The notes beneath the pieces are model-generated. The model searched no databases, had not been told where the DNA came from, and worked only from the letters and a program-made list of their open reading frames with translations. From the NCBI RefSeq assembly GCF_012295575.1, contig NZ_CP051180.1, forward strand, positions 496,001 through 560,000: a DNA stretch of 64,000 nt. Reading direction: 5' to 3'. Position 1 is the first letter of the stretch. Every line of letters begins with the position of its first letter. A program made the translations under genes and the position numbers. The stretch comes from Ferrimonas lipolytica (GTDB taxonomy: Bacteria > Pseudomonadota > Gammaproteobacteria > Enterobacterales > Shewanellaceae). Positions 8,127 to 15,876 of the stretch are shown here, in pieces.

Positions 8127-9220
8127 TGGCATTGAACCGTATTGATCAAGGCTCAGTTGCGTGGCGTTCGGTTGTATTTCTGGCTTGCATGGTAATTATC
8201 TTGGCTGCCATCAAGGCGGCCGGAGATATTCTGGTGCCTTTTCTGTTAGCACTGTTTCTCGCTATCATCTGTAACCCAATGGTGTTGCTGTTGATGAAGG
8301 CTAAGCTGCCGCGGTGGTTAGCTATCTTCTCGGTCATGGCCATCGTGATTATGCTTAGCGTGTGGCTCGGCTCATTGGTTGGGGTGTCGATAACTGATTT
8401 TCGCAGTCAGTTGCCGATGTACAAAGAACAGCTAACCGAACAGTTGCAGCCGCTGGCCGAATACCTATCGCAATTTAATATTCACCTCTCTACGTCGGAA
8501 CTAAAGGAACAGTTTGATCCCAGTCGGATCATGGGTTTAGCAACCGACATACTTTCCAGTTTAGGTGGTTTGTTGGCGAATACGCTGTTGATTGTGTTGG
8601 CGATGGTATTCATGTTGTTTGAAGCGTCAGGGATCAGCCGCAAATTGCACTTTGCTCTGGATGATCCTCAGATGCGCTTGCAGCAGATCGACCGATTCTT
8701 GGAGTCGGTTAACCGTTATCTTGCAATTAAGACCTTAGTGAGCTTCGCCACCGGTATTGTTGTTGGGGTTGGCTTGTATATCATTGGTGTCGACTACTTC
8801 CTGCTGTGGGCGCTAGTCGCATTCCTGTTTAACTACATTCCCAATATCGGTTCGATTATTGCGGCAGTTCCTGCGGTGGCATTGGCTTTTCTACAGTTTG
8901 GCGTCGGTGGTGCTGCGGCAACTGGAGCGGTGTACGTTGGTTCCAATATGTTTATGGGAAACGTGGTTGAGCCTCGATTGATGGGTAGAACCTTAGGTTT
9001 ATCAACGTTGGTGGTATTCCTATCATTGATTTTCTGGGGTTGGTTGCTTGGTTCCGTCGGTATGTTGTTGTCTGTGCCGCTGACAATGATTGTTAAAATA
9101 GCCTTGGAATCATCCGAAGATGGCCGTTGGCTTGCGGTATTATTAGAGGGTGAGCCACAGATCGTGTCTCAACCTATGCAAGGCGAAGCACTTGCGTCTA
9201 TTGATAAGGATCCAAAGTAA
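8126..9220 (+). CDS. AI-2E family transporter (TqsA/YdiK/PerM-like)
   Basis: 364-residue polytopic membrane protein. Helices lie at roughly 15-35, 38-55, 67-88, 152-172 and a C-terminal cluster from 210 to 335, with the family pattern LFNYIPNIGSIIAAVP. Members include the E. coli autoinducer-2 exporter TqsA and sodium/proton antiporters, so the substrate cannot be set from sequence. ATG at 8126 overlaps the stop of a four-codon mini-ORF (8112-8126). Its own stop overlaps the next ATG as TAATG, so the following methyltransferase is translationally coupled. Confidence 0.88.
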   Translation: MALNRIDQGSVAWRSVVFLACMVIILAAIKAAGDILVPFLLALFLAIICNPMVLLLMKAKLPRWLAIFSVMAIVIMLSVWLGSLVGVSITDFRSQLPMYKEQLTEQLQPLAEYLSQFNIHLSTSELKEQFDPSRIMGLATDILSSLGGLLANTLLIVLAMVFMLFEASGISRKLHFALDDPQMRLQQIDRFLESVNRYLAIKTLVSFATGIVVGVGLYIIGVDYFLLWALVAFLFNYIPNIGSIIAAVPAVALAFLQFGVGGAAATGAVYVGSNMFMGNVVEPRLMGRTLGLSTLVVFLSLIFWGWLLGSVGMLLSVPLTMIVKIALESSEDGRWLAVLLEGEPQIVSQPMQGEALASIDKDPK

Positions 9221-10125
9221 TGCTGTTGTTGCCCCATCTGCCAAAACAATTACCGGCAGAGGAATGTGGACGTCTGTTCCATGGTCGTGGTCACTGTTTT
9301 CCTGGACTGGAGGGGATCACCTTAGATTGGTTACCACCGAGCTTATTGTTGACCCAATTTAGGCCGTTAGAGGATGAGCAACGGCAGCAGTTACAACAAC
9401 AGGTTGAGCAGTGGTGGCAACAGGTCGCTGACTTACCCCTGAGTTTGGTTTGGCAAAATCGCAGCGTTAGCCCTGCCCAAACGGAGGCCTACGGGGTAGA
9501 ACCTCCGGCTCCACATTGGGCGCAGGAATCTGGATTATGGTTTGAACTGAACCTGCTGCGGGGGCAAAATCATGGTTTGTTCTTGGATATGCTAAACGGC
9601 CGTAAATGGGTAAAACAACAGGCGCAGGGGAAGAAGGTATTGAACCTATTCTCCTATACCTGTGGCTTTTCCGTGTATGCCTGCGCCGGTGGTGCCAAAG
9701 AAGTGGTTAATCTTGATATGAGCAAGCCAGCGTTAGCTCAAGGCAAGCGTAATCACAGTCGTAATGGCTTTGATAAAGGCGTGCGCTACCTTGGTCATGA
9801 CCTGTTTAAGACCTTTGGTAAGCTCAAACGTTTGGGGCCTTTCGATCTGGTTGTAGTGGATCCGCCAAGTTTCCAACAAGGCAGTTTTATCGCGACTAAG
9901 GATTATCCTAGGCTGTTGCGGCGCTTGGCTGAGATGTTGGCTGTCGATGGTGAGGCGCTGTTATGCTTGAACGCTCCGGAGCTAAGCCGTGCCCACTTGC
10001 AGAGTCAGGTAGCGGAATTTGCTCCAGAGTTGGAATTGGTAGAACAGCTTAGCAATCCCGATACCTTTCCTGAAGCCGATCCCGATAAAGGTTTGAAGGT
10101 ACTACGTTATCGCTTAGCGCAGTAA
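9220..10125 (+). CDS. Class I SAM-dependent methyltransferase, RlmI/RlmK-like (COG1092)
   Basis: 301-residue putative rRNA methyltransferase. The N-terminal ~90 residues are a short accessory region. The SAM-binding motif VLNLFSYTCGFSVYA and GGAKEVVNLDMS follow, then the catalytic motif VVVDPPSF. It resembles the C-terminal m5C/m7G-type domains of RlmI and RlmK but lacks a recognisable PUA domain. Its start is TAATG-coupled to the upstream transporter. The exact base modified is unknown. Confidence 0.8.
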   Translation: MLLLPHLPKQLPAEECGRLFHGRGHCFPGLEGITLDWLPPSLLLTQFRPLEDEQRQQLQQQVEQWWQQVADLPLSLVWQNRSVSPAQTEAYGVEPPAPHWAQESGLWFELNLLRGQNHGLFLDMLNGRKWVKQQAQGKKVLNLFSYTCGFSVYACAGGAKEVVNLDMSKPALAQGKRNHSRNGFDKGVRYLGHDLFKTFGKLKRLGPFDLVVVDPPSFQQGSFIATKDYPRLLRRLAEMLAVDGEALLCLNAPELSRAHLQSQVAEFAPELELVEQLSNPDTFPEADPDKGLKVLRYRLAQ

Positions 10126-10335
10126 CTGGTTATCCGCCGTACCACCATAATAGCGTTCGATAACCTTACTCAGTTCGGCGGTGTCACTTTCTGGCATCGC
10201 CGCGGCTACTGCTAGGATCTCATCTTGAGCGTCAAGCGGTACGCCCATCCCTTCTAGTAGCATTCTGCTGGCCAACGGGTCTTCATCTCGCAACGACATC
10301 ATCGCCGCTGCTTCATACTCTACAACGCTATTCAT
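10114..10335 (-). CDS. Small hypothetical protein (73 aa)
   Basis: Starts MNSVVEYEAAAMMSLRD and ends GGTADNQLLR. I chose ATG at 10335 because AGGAGAG lies 6 bases upstream; the longer reading adds 16 residues with no ribosome site. It is mostly helical by composition and acidic, with no membrane segment and no motif I recognise. Its 3' end overlaps the end of the convergent methyltransferase gene by 12 bp. Confidence 0.65.
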   Translation of the reverse strand: MNSVVEYEAAAMMSLRDEDPLASRMLLEGMGVPLDAQDEILAVAAAMPESDTAELSKVIERYYGGTADNQLLR

Positions 10336-10696
10336 AATAGGCTCTCCTCGTTGATACCAGCCTGCGTATATTGTTGGCTTCATCAGAAGAGTTTCTGTTT
10401 CAGCTGAATGAGCAAATACGTATTTAGGGCGGCATCTCCTAATCTCAGCATATTGGGGAGACGTTATAGGAGTATTTTGTTCTAAGTGGGGCCTGCTTAG
10501 AGCGAGTAGTCATAAAAAACTGTTGTTTAATTACATAGTTTTTTGATTGGACACTCAGTAAAACAATGGCTTGGGTGATTCCTGTTGAAACAAAACCTCA
10601 ATGGTCAATAAAAACAAAGAGATAGTGGAATTGGTTGTTTTTGCGGCTTATACTTCGGTCGTGATTTTGAAAGGATTGTCCAAAAGAGGTGACCAA
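10336..10696. other. Intergenic region between two divergent small genes
   Basis: About 360 bp with no convincing gene. An A/T-rich inverted repeat (AAAAAACT at 10514-10521 with AGTTTTTT at 10537-10544) is terminator-like on either strand. Promoters for the flanking small genes are expected here, but I cannot place them with confidence. Confidence 0.5.
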
Positions 10697-10792
10697 ATGG
10701 AATCGAACGAATATCAAGATGCGTATTATCAAGTTCAAGATGAAGTAGCGGAAGAGTTACCGATTGAGCTGGAAGATGATGTCTTCCTAGAT
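10697..10792 (+). CDS. Very small acidic protein (about 32 aa)
   Basis: ATG at 10697 is preceded by AGAGGTGA at good spacing; the reading frame continues to a TAA near 10795. The peptide starts MESNEYQDAYYQVQDE and ends DDVFLD, with 12 Asp/Glu and no Lys or Arg. The gene is followed by its own terminator. The longer frame from 10601 has no ribosome site. I do not recognise the family. The acidic composition could suit a protein that binds basic partners, which is speculation. Confidence 0.6.
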
Positions 10793-10813
10793 TAAGAGAT
10801 AAGCGATACAGCA

Positions 10814-10843
10814 AACAGCGGCCTTTGGGTCGCTGTTTTTGTT
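10814..10843 (+). terminator. Terminator after the small acidic protein gene
   Basis: Stem AACAGCG/CGCTGTT with a 10-nt loop, followed by TTTGTTTG. Confidence 0.75.
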
Positions 10844-10904
10844 TGTGCTTGCTAAAAATAGGTTCATCTTCGACACTAGCTCAAAGTGATAATTAGAGAA
10901 CATA

Positions 10905-12626
10905 ATGAAGTATTTACTGCTTGTTGGTGCACTATGGAGTAGTTGCGCAATGGCCGCGGAAGCGGAGCCTGAGCCCGAGGCGGCAACTGGATTCCAGCAA
11001 CAAGGCATCGCCTTTGGCAGCGAGTTTATGGCGGCCACTGCCAACCCACTAGCAAGCACTGCTGCGCAGTCTATTTTGGCCAAAGGCGGCAGTGCCGTAG
11101 ATGCGGCCATTGCAGCGCAAATGGTGCTGACCTTAACCGAACCACAGTCCAGCGGCATTGGTGGCGGTTTTTTCATGCTCTATTGGGATGCTGACAAATC
11201 GGAGTTGGTAAGCCTTGATGCGCGTGAGTCGGCGCCAGCAAAGGCCACGCCGGAACTGTTTATGGAAAACGGTAAACCACTTCGTTGGATTGATGCGGTT
11301 GTTGGTGGCCGCTCTGTCGGGGTACCAGGGGTAGTCGCTGGGCTCTACGAAGCCCATCTACGCTATGGTACTTTGCCGTGGTCGCAGTTGTTTACCGATG
11401 CGATTGAGCTAGCACAGCAGGGGTTTGTTGTGTCGCCACGTTTGGCCAAGCTGTTAGCCAAGGAGTTTAATCCTGGCCTCAAACGTGCAGGAACTGCCAA
11501 TGATTACTTTGCCCCTAACGGCAAGTGGCTCAACGCTGGCGATAAGCGCACCAACCCTGAGTTGGCTCGCACCCTTAGCAATATTGCTAAACACGGACCC
11601 GCAGCGTTTTATCAAGGGCCATTGGCCCAACAGATGGTTGATGCGGTTAATAGCGATGCGGATCGACCGGGTTTATTGGCGCTTACTGATTTGAATCAAT
11701 TCGCACCAGTGTGGCGCAAACCCTTGTGCCAACCATATCGCCAATATCAGATTTGTGGCATGGGGCCGCCAAGCTCTGGTGCGGTCGCAGTTGGCCAAAT
11801 ACTGTCAATTCTCGAACCCTTTGCTATCGATAAGATGGCAGTGAACGGCGCTGATTTTGTCCATCATTACGCTCAGGCCTCTCGTGTTGCCTATGCTGAT
11901 CGCGCCCATTATATTGCCGATCCTGCCTTTGTTGAGGTACCGCTTGAGTCGATGTTGGCACCGTCATATTTGCAGCAGCGCAGTACTAACATCCTGCCAA
12001 ATAAAGACTTAGGCAAAGTAAATCATGGGATATTTGCACCAGTTCATGGCGCTGATGCCACTGCAGCGCTGCCATCTACCAGCCATATGGTTATTGCTGA
12101 TAAGGCCGGTAACTTGCTATCGCTGACCTCGTCGATTGAGATGGGCTTTGGCTCGAGTGTGATGGTAGGCGGTTTCTTACTCAACAATCAGCTGACCGAT
12201 TTCTCGCTGTACCCAGGTGCGGGTAAGCAGTTAGCGGCGAACCGGGTGGAAGCGGGTAAGCGACCACGTTCCTCAATGGCACCAACCATTATTCTGGATA
12301 AGCAGGGGCAACCGGAATACGCCCTTGGTTCCCCAGGTGGCAGCAGGATCATCAATTACGTTAGTCAGGTTTCAGTAGCGCTGCTTGATTGGAAGTTGCC
12401 GCTGGATGAAGCAATGGCGCTGCCTCGGGTAAGTCATCGTAATGATTATCTGCTTTTAGAGGCCGATACCGCGGTGGCGCAATTGCTGCCAGAGTTTGAA
12501 CAACGGGGCTATAAGGTACGGATTGCACCACTTAATAGTGGCGTACAGGTGATTCAGCGAACGGGCAGTGGTTGGCTGGGCGCGGCAGATCCGCGCCGAG
12601 AAGGGGTAGCACTAGGTAACGACTAG
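10905..12626 (+). CDS. ggt: Gamma-glutamyltransferase
   Basis: 573-residue periplasmic Ntn hydrolase precursor that cleaves or transfers the gamma-glutamyl group of glutathione and related compounds. The signal peptide ends near AMA (residues 1-18), followed by an acidic linker. The conserved GSAVDAAIAA and GIGGGFFMLY stretches lie in the large subunit. Autoprocessing occurs before Thr392 in PSTSHMVI, giving the small-subunit N-terminus; the second conserved site is PRSSMAPTI. The length matches E. coli Ggt (about 580). It is a single gene with ATG at 10905. Confidence 0.94.
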   Translation: MKYLLLVGALWSSCAMAAEAEPEPEAATGFQQQGIAFGSEFMAATANPLASTAAQSILAKGGSAVDAAIAAQMVLTLTEPQSSGIGGGFFMLYWDADKSELVSLDARESAPAKATPELFMENGKPLRWIDAVVGGRSVGVPGVVAGLYEAHLRYGTLPWSQLFTDAIELAQQGFVVSPRLAKLLAKEFNPGLKRAGTANDYFAPNGKWLNAGDKRTNPELARTLSNIAKHGPAAFYQGPLAQQMVDAVNSDADRPGLLALTDLNQFAPVWRKPLCQPYRQYQICGMGPPSSGAVAVGQILSILEPFAIDKMAVNGADFVHHYAQASRVAYADRAHYIADPAFVEVPLESMLAPSYLQQRSTNILPNKDLGKVNHGIFAPVHGADATAALPSTSHMVIADKAGNLLSLTSSIEMGFGSSVMVGGFLLNNQLTDFSLYPGAGKQLAANRVEAGKRPRSSMAPTIILDKQGQPEYALGSPGGSRIINYVSQVSVALLDWKLPLDEAMALPRVSHRNDYLLLEADTAVAQLLPEFEQRGYKVRIAPLNSGVQVIQRTGSGWLGAADPRREGVALGND

Positions 12627-12654
12627 TCGCCAGAGCAGTCACTCAGCTGATGGG

Positions 12655-13083
12655 TTAGCCATTGTTGCTGAAAGGGTCATCGTACAGTTTGTCGATGATC
12701 CAACCATCAGCTGAGTGAGTGAGTCGTAACAATCGATCTTCCCTGACCAACTGTTGTCCTCGATAACCTTCTAACTGGATCAACACTTTAACCGCATCGG
12801 AGCTACGGCGGAAAAAGTCGGCATCGACATCGCCGAGCCAGACCTTAGTGTCTGATAATGCCAGCCCGAGCATGTTGCGTTGGATCTGACTGGCGAGCTG
12901 GTAGTGCACCATAACCTCTTTGAGCTCAGGACTCACCAATGCCATAGCCTGTTGCGGTTGATTATCGACGTAGATGGCGCTAAAAAACGCTAGCGCCACA
13001 TCTTCTGGAGCAGCGTGTCGTTCCTCTGAAAAACAGCCGGTGAGTGCGCATACTGTTATCAGAGCTATGATAAATCTGTTCAC
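12655..13083 (-). CDS. Putative lipoprotein
   Basis: 142 residues with a lipoprotein signal: a hydrophobic stretch FIIALITVCALTGC with lipobox LTGC at about residues 14-17. The mature part (helix-rich, then a strand-rich segment ending SADGWIIDKLYDDPF) resembles the NTF2-like or DUF4878-type fold by pattern, so a small envelope lipoprotein is likely. No function can be given. It is convergent with ggt. Confidence 0.75.
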   Translation of the reverse strand: MNRFIIALITVCALTGCFSEERHAAPEDVALAFFSAIYVDNQPQQAMALVSPELKEVMVHYQLASQIQRNMLGLALSDTKVWLGDVDADFFRRSSDAVKVLIQLEGYRGQQLVREDRLLRLTHSADGWIIDKLYDDPFSNNG

Positions 13084-13232
13084 GGCATTAATTCCTTTAA
13101 GTATTGAGAGCAGTATGCCGTCCTATTGACGCAGTGCAAGCCGAACATTCTTGATTTTGATCAATCTTAAAAGAAACTCACCTGTGGTTTAATGTTGAAC
13201 AGGATTTGATATGGCGACAGGGCAGGGAATAG

Positions 13233-13973
13233 TTGAAGTCGTTAAATATCTTCAAAATTTTTAGGGACAGTTGCCGCGATTTGATGCCAATTGTTATGGT
13301 GGTGGCATTTTTTCAGTTTGTGGTGTTAGGCCAACCATTGCCAGGTGTGAGTAACATATTGCTTGGCATGGTATTGGTGGTGTTGGGATTAACGCTGTTT
13401 ATCTTTGGCTTGGAACTGGCGCTGTTTCCGTTGGGAGAAACCTTAGCTAAGGCCTTTGCTAAGAAAGGCTCGCTGTTTTGGCTATTGAGCTTTGCCTTTC
13501 TACTTGGATTTGGCACCACTGTTGCAGAGCCAGCGTTAATCGCCGTTGCCGCTGAAGCCGCTGAGGTAGCGGCCGGTGCTGGCGCCATCGTTGCAACTGA
13601 ACTAGCACAGCAAGTCTATGCGGATGATCTGCGTATGGTGGTGGCGCTGTCTGTTGGCTGTGCCATCGTACTTGGGGTGCTGCGCATTCTTTTTGGCTGG
13701 CCCATCGCCTACATCATTATTGCCGGCTATATCATCGTGATGGTACTCACCGTCTTCGCTCCTGCGGAGATCATCGGTATCGCCTATGACTCCGGTGGCG
13801 TGACTACTTCAACCATTACCGTTCCGCTTGTTACTGCATTAGGTGTGGGCCTTGCATCCAGTATTGCCGGTCGTAATCCGATGTTGGATGGTTTTGGCCT
13901 CATCGCATTTGCGTCGCTTATGCCAATTATCTTTGTATTACTGTTTGGAATTGTAACTACATGGAATGGCTGA
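13233..13973 (+). CDS. DUF1538 membrane protein, first of a pair (UmpA/UmpB-like)
   Basis: 246 residues with about seven hydrophobic segments and the DUF1538 marks [12 protein letters not shown] (residues ~90-101) and [19 protein letters not shown]1538 pairs have been described as a two-component sodium/proton antiporter (UmpAB of Halomonas); whether this pair does that is inference. The start appears to be TTG at 13233 with AGGGA 5-8 bases upstream; no ATG in frame gives a better N-terminus. It overlaps the next DUF1538 gene by 13 bp. Confidence 0.85.
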   Translation: MKSLNIFKIFRDSCRDLMPIVMVVAFFQFVVLGQPLPGVSNILLGMVLVVLGLTLFIFGLELALFPLGETLAKAFAKKGSLFWLLSFAFLLGFGTTVAEPALIAVAAEAAEVAAGAGAIVATELAQQVYADDLRMVVALSVGCAIVLGVLRILFGWPIAYIIIAGYIIVMVLTVFAPAEIIGIAYDSGGVTTSTITVPLVTALGVGLASSIAGRNPMLDGFGLIAFASLMPIIFVLLFGIVTTWNG

Positions 13974-14713
13974 CGGATCTGTTTCAAACCCTTATCGCTA
14001 CCGTTGCTGATGTCATTCCTATTATTGGCGTGCTGTTTGGTTTTCAATATCTGGTGTTACGCCAGCGCTTGCCGGCACTATCGCAGAAACTGCTTGGCTT
14101 AGGTTGTGTCATTGTTGGCTTAAGCCTGTTTTTGGTTGGCTTGGAAAAAGCGCTATTTCCCTTGGGGGAGATGATGGCCAGCCAATTAACGGCGCCAGAG
14201 TTTTTAGGTATTGGGGCGAACCCATTCTGGTGGCAGTACTACTGGGTATATCTGTTTGCCTTTGCCATTGGCTTTGCTACCACCATTGCTGAGCCTTCGT
14301 TGATTGCGGTGGCTATCAAAGCGGAGGAGGTCAGTGGTGGCACCATCAAACCTTGGGGTTTACGCATAGCTGTAGCGCTAGGGGTGGCTTCTGGAATCGC
14401 CCTTGGTGCCTATCGAATTGTTGTTGGCGATCCACTTCATTGGTACATCCTTTCGGGCTACTTTGTCGTAGTAGTGCAAACCCAATTTGCGCCAAAGATG
14501 ATCATCCCTTTGGCTTACGATTCCGGTGGCGTTACCACCTCAACTGTGACGGTTCCTTTGGTTGCGGCGTTGGGGCTTGGATTAGCTTCGGTGATCCCTG
14601 GACGTAGCCCACTTCTGGATGGTTTTGGCCTTATCGCCTTTGCCAGCCTGTTCCCAATTATAACTGTGATGGGCTATGCCCAACTGTCGGCGTGGCAACA
14701 GCGCCGAGAATAA
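13961..14713 (+). CDS. DUF1538 membrane protein, second of the pair
   Basis: 250 residues, homologous to the preceding protein: [14 protein letters not shown] near residue 105 and [16 protein letters not shown] near residue 190. Both halves end in a similar [12 protein letters not shown] segment. ATG at 13961 overlaps the first gene, which suggests translational coupling and a heteromeric transporter. A PII-like gene follows after 15 bp. Confidence 0.87.
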   Translation: MEWLTDLFQTLIATVADVIPIIGVLFGFQYLVLRQRLPALSQKLLGLGCVIVGLSLFLVGLEKALFPLGEMMASQLTAPEFLGIGANPFWWQYYWVYLFAFAIGFATTIAEPSLIAVAIKAEEVSGGTIKPWGLRIAVALGVASGIALGAYRIVVGDPLHWYILSGYFVVVVQTQFAPKMIIPLAYDSGGVTTSTVTVPLVAALGLGLASVIPGRSPLLDGFGLIAFASLFPIITVMGYAQLSAWQQRRE

Positions 14714-14728
14714 CAATAGAGGTGCGCA

Positions 14729-15079
14729 ATGCGTTTCAAACTGATTATTGCTTTTGTGGATGAGGAGAAGTCGCAAGACTTAGTGCATGCGGCCCGGCAA
14801 GTAGGTGCTACCGGTGTTACGCTGATTAACCATGCTCAAGGGGAAGGATTGAAGCCGAAGAAAACCTTTTTCGGACTGACATTAGAGAGCCAACGGGATG
14901 TGCTGTTGTTTGTGGTAGAGGAACATATGGCTCGTGAAGTGTTGGAGAATTTAGCCAAGGTTGGTGAGTTTGACGACAGCCCAGGTACCGGTATTGCGTT
15001 GCAGATAGACGTAGAAGATGCGGTAGGGGTTGCTCACCAGATCGAGTCTATTAGCGATAGAGTGGAGCAGCAGCTATGA
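14729..15079 (+). CDS. PII-like signalling protein
   Basis: 116 residues with a ferredoxin-like PII fold pattern: MRFKLIIAFVDEEKS at the start, GATGVTLINHAQGEG in the T-loop region, and a C-terminal GTGIALQIDVEDAVGV resembling PII B/C loops. It lacks the tyrosine-containing uridylylation loop of GlnB. AGAGGTGCGC precedes the ATG. PII proteins bind nucleotides and regulate transporters; here it probably controls the DUF1538 pair. It overlaps the next gene by 4 bp. Confidence 0.82.
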   Translation: MRFKLIIAFVDEEKSQDLVHAARQVGATGVTLINHAQGEGLKPKKTFFGLTLESQRDVLLFVVEEHMAREVLENLAKVGEFDDSPGTGIALQIDVEDAVGVAHQIESISDRVEQQL

Positions 15080-15480
15080 CCAAGGAACGAGTGTCTGTAA
15101 AGGATGTGATGACCCAGCATTGGATTGCAGTCGATGGTATCAAAACCATTGCCGAAGGGTTGGGGGAAATTCAGAGTGAGCGGATTGATGCATTCATTAT
15201 CAATAAGCGTGATCAACATGATGAATATGGCCTAGTGCTGCTCTCCGACATCGGTAAACAAGTGTTGGCCAAAGGACGTGCGCCTGAGCGGGTTAACCTT
15301 TATGAAATTATGTCGAAGCCGCTTATTTCAGTGCAGTCCGATATGGACATTCGTTACTGCACTCGCTTGTTTGAGCGATTTGGGTTGCATGTGGTGCCAG
15401 TGGTTGATGATGGACAGGTCGTTGGTGTCGTGACCTATCGTGAATTGGTGGTGCAAGGGTTGAAAAGTGCCATTCATTAA
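15076..15480 (+). CDS. CBS-domain protein
   Basis: 134 residues made of two CBS domains (about 8-62 and 75-132, the second with GLHVVPVVDDGQVVGVVTYREL). CBS pairs bind adenosyl ligands. It is the last gene of the DUF1538-DUF1538-PII-CBS operon, starting in ATGA overlap with the PII-like gene. This context suggests a second energy- or nucleotide-sensing input to the transporter. Confidence 0.88.
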   Translation: MTKERVSVKDVMTQHWIAVDGIKTIAEGLGEIQSERIDAFIINKRDQHDEYGLVLLSDIGKQVLAKGRAPERVNLYEIMSKPLISVQSDMDIRYCTRLFERFGLHVVPVVDDGQVVGVVTYRELVVQGLKSAIH

Positions 15481-15497
15481 TCGTAACCATACCAAGG

Positions 15498-15520
15498 TTA
15501 TCCACAGAATCTGTGGACAA
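15498..15520. promoter_or_regulatory. Inverted pair of DnaA-box-like sequences / hairpin
   Basis: TTATCCACA (15498-15506) is a consensus DnaA box. TGTGGACAA (15512-15520) is its inverse with one departure (TTGTCCACA). Together they also form a 7-bp hairpin TCCACAG/CTGTGGA without a T-tract. It lies 17 bp after the CBS gene. It may be only a hairpin at the transcript end. Confidence 0.35.
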
Positions 15521-15716
15521 GGTTGTTGAAAGAATGGGATTGTTACCCTAAGTTAATGATTTGAATCGTTATATTTTTCGGTTTGAAAAGCGCACTAAGG
15601 CGTTAAATTGCCAACAAATATGCACATTTAGAGTAAATTAACTGCTCCGCGGTAGATGATTGTTAATAAATGTCGCTATTTAGCTAGCAATTTGTGTCAT
15701 TCAGTAGCCATAAAAA

Positions 15717-15821
15717 GGCTGTGTCGTAGTTAGCTGTTGAAGTTTATCTTAAGCCTTCGGCTCTGCCGATTTTGGTGCTTTAACAGCATTGGGAAGAGCA
15801 ACACTTAGTTGGTACACAGCC
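15717..15821 (-). repeat. GGCTGTGT terminal-inverted-repeat element, copy C (105 bp, internally deleted)
   Basis: Both ends are intact: GGCTGTGTCGTAGTTAGC at the left and TTGGTACACAGCC at the right, which is reverse orientation relative to copy E. About 185 bp of interior is missing. A 7-bp duplication ATAAAAA flanks it (15710-15716, 15822-15828). The right flank is the T-tract of the pta terminator. Confidence 0.88.
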
Positions 15822-15823
15822 AT

Positions 15824-15852
15824 AAAAAAACCGGACATTAAGTCCGGTTTTG
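15824..15852 (-). terminator. Terminator of pta
   Basis: Stem CCGGAC/GTCCGG extended by flanking A/T pairs, loop 5 nt, followed on the minus strand by seven T. Confidence 0.9.
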
Positions 15853-15876
15853 TTGATGCGTATAAACGAGCGTTGA

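Noticed and set aside
15498-15520. Replication origin
   Set aside because: One inverted DnaA-box pair only, with no AT-rich unwinding region or dnaA/gidA neighbours.
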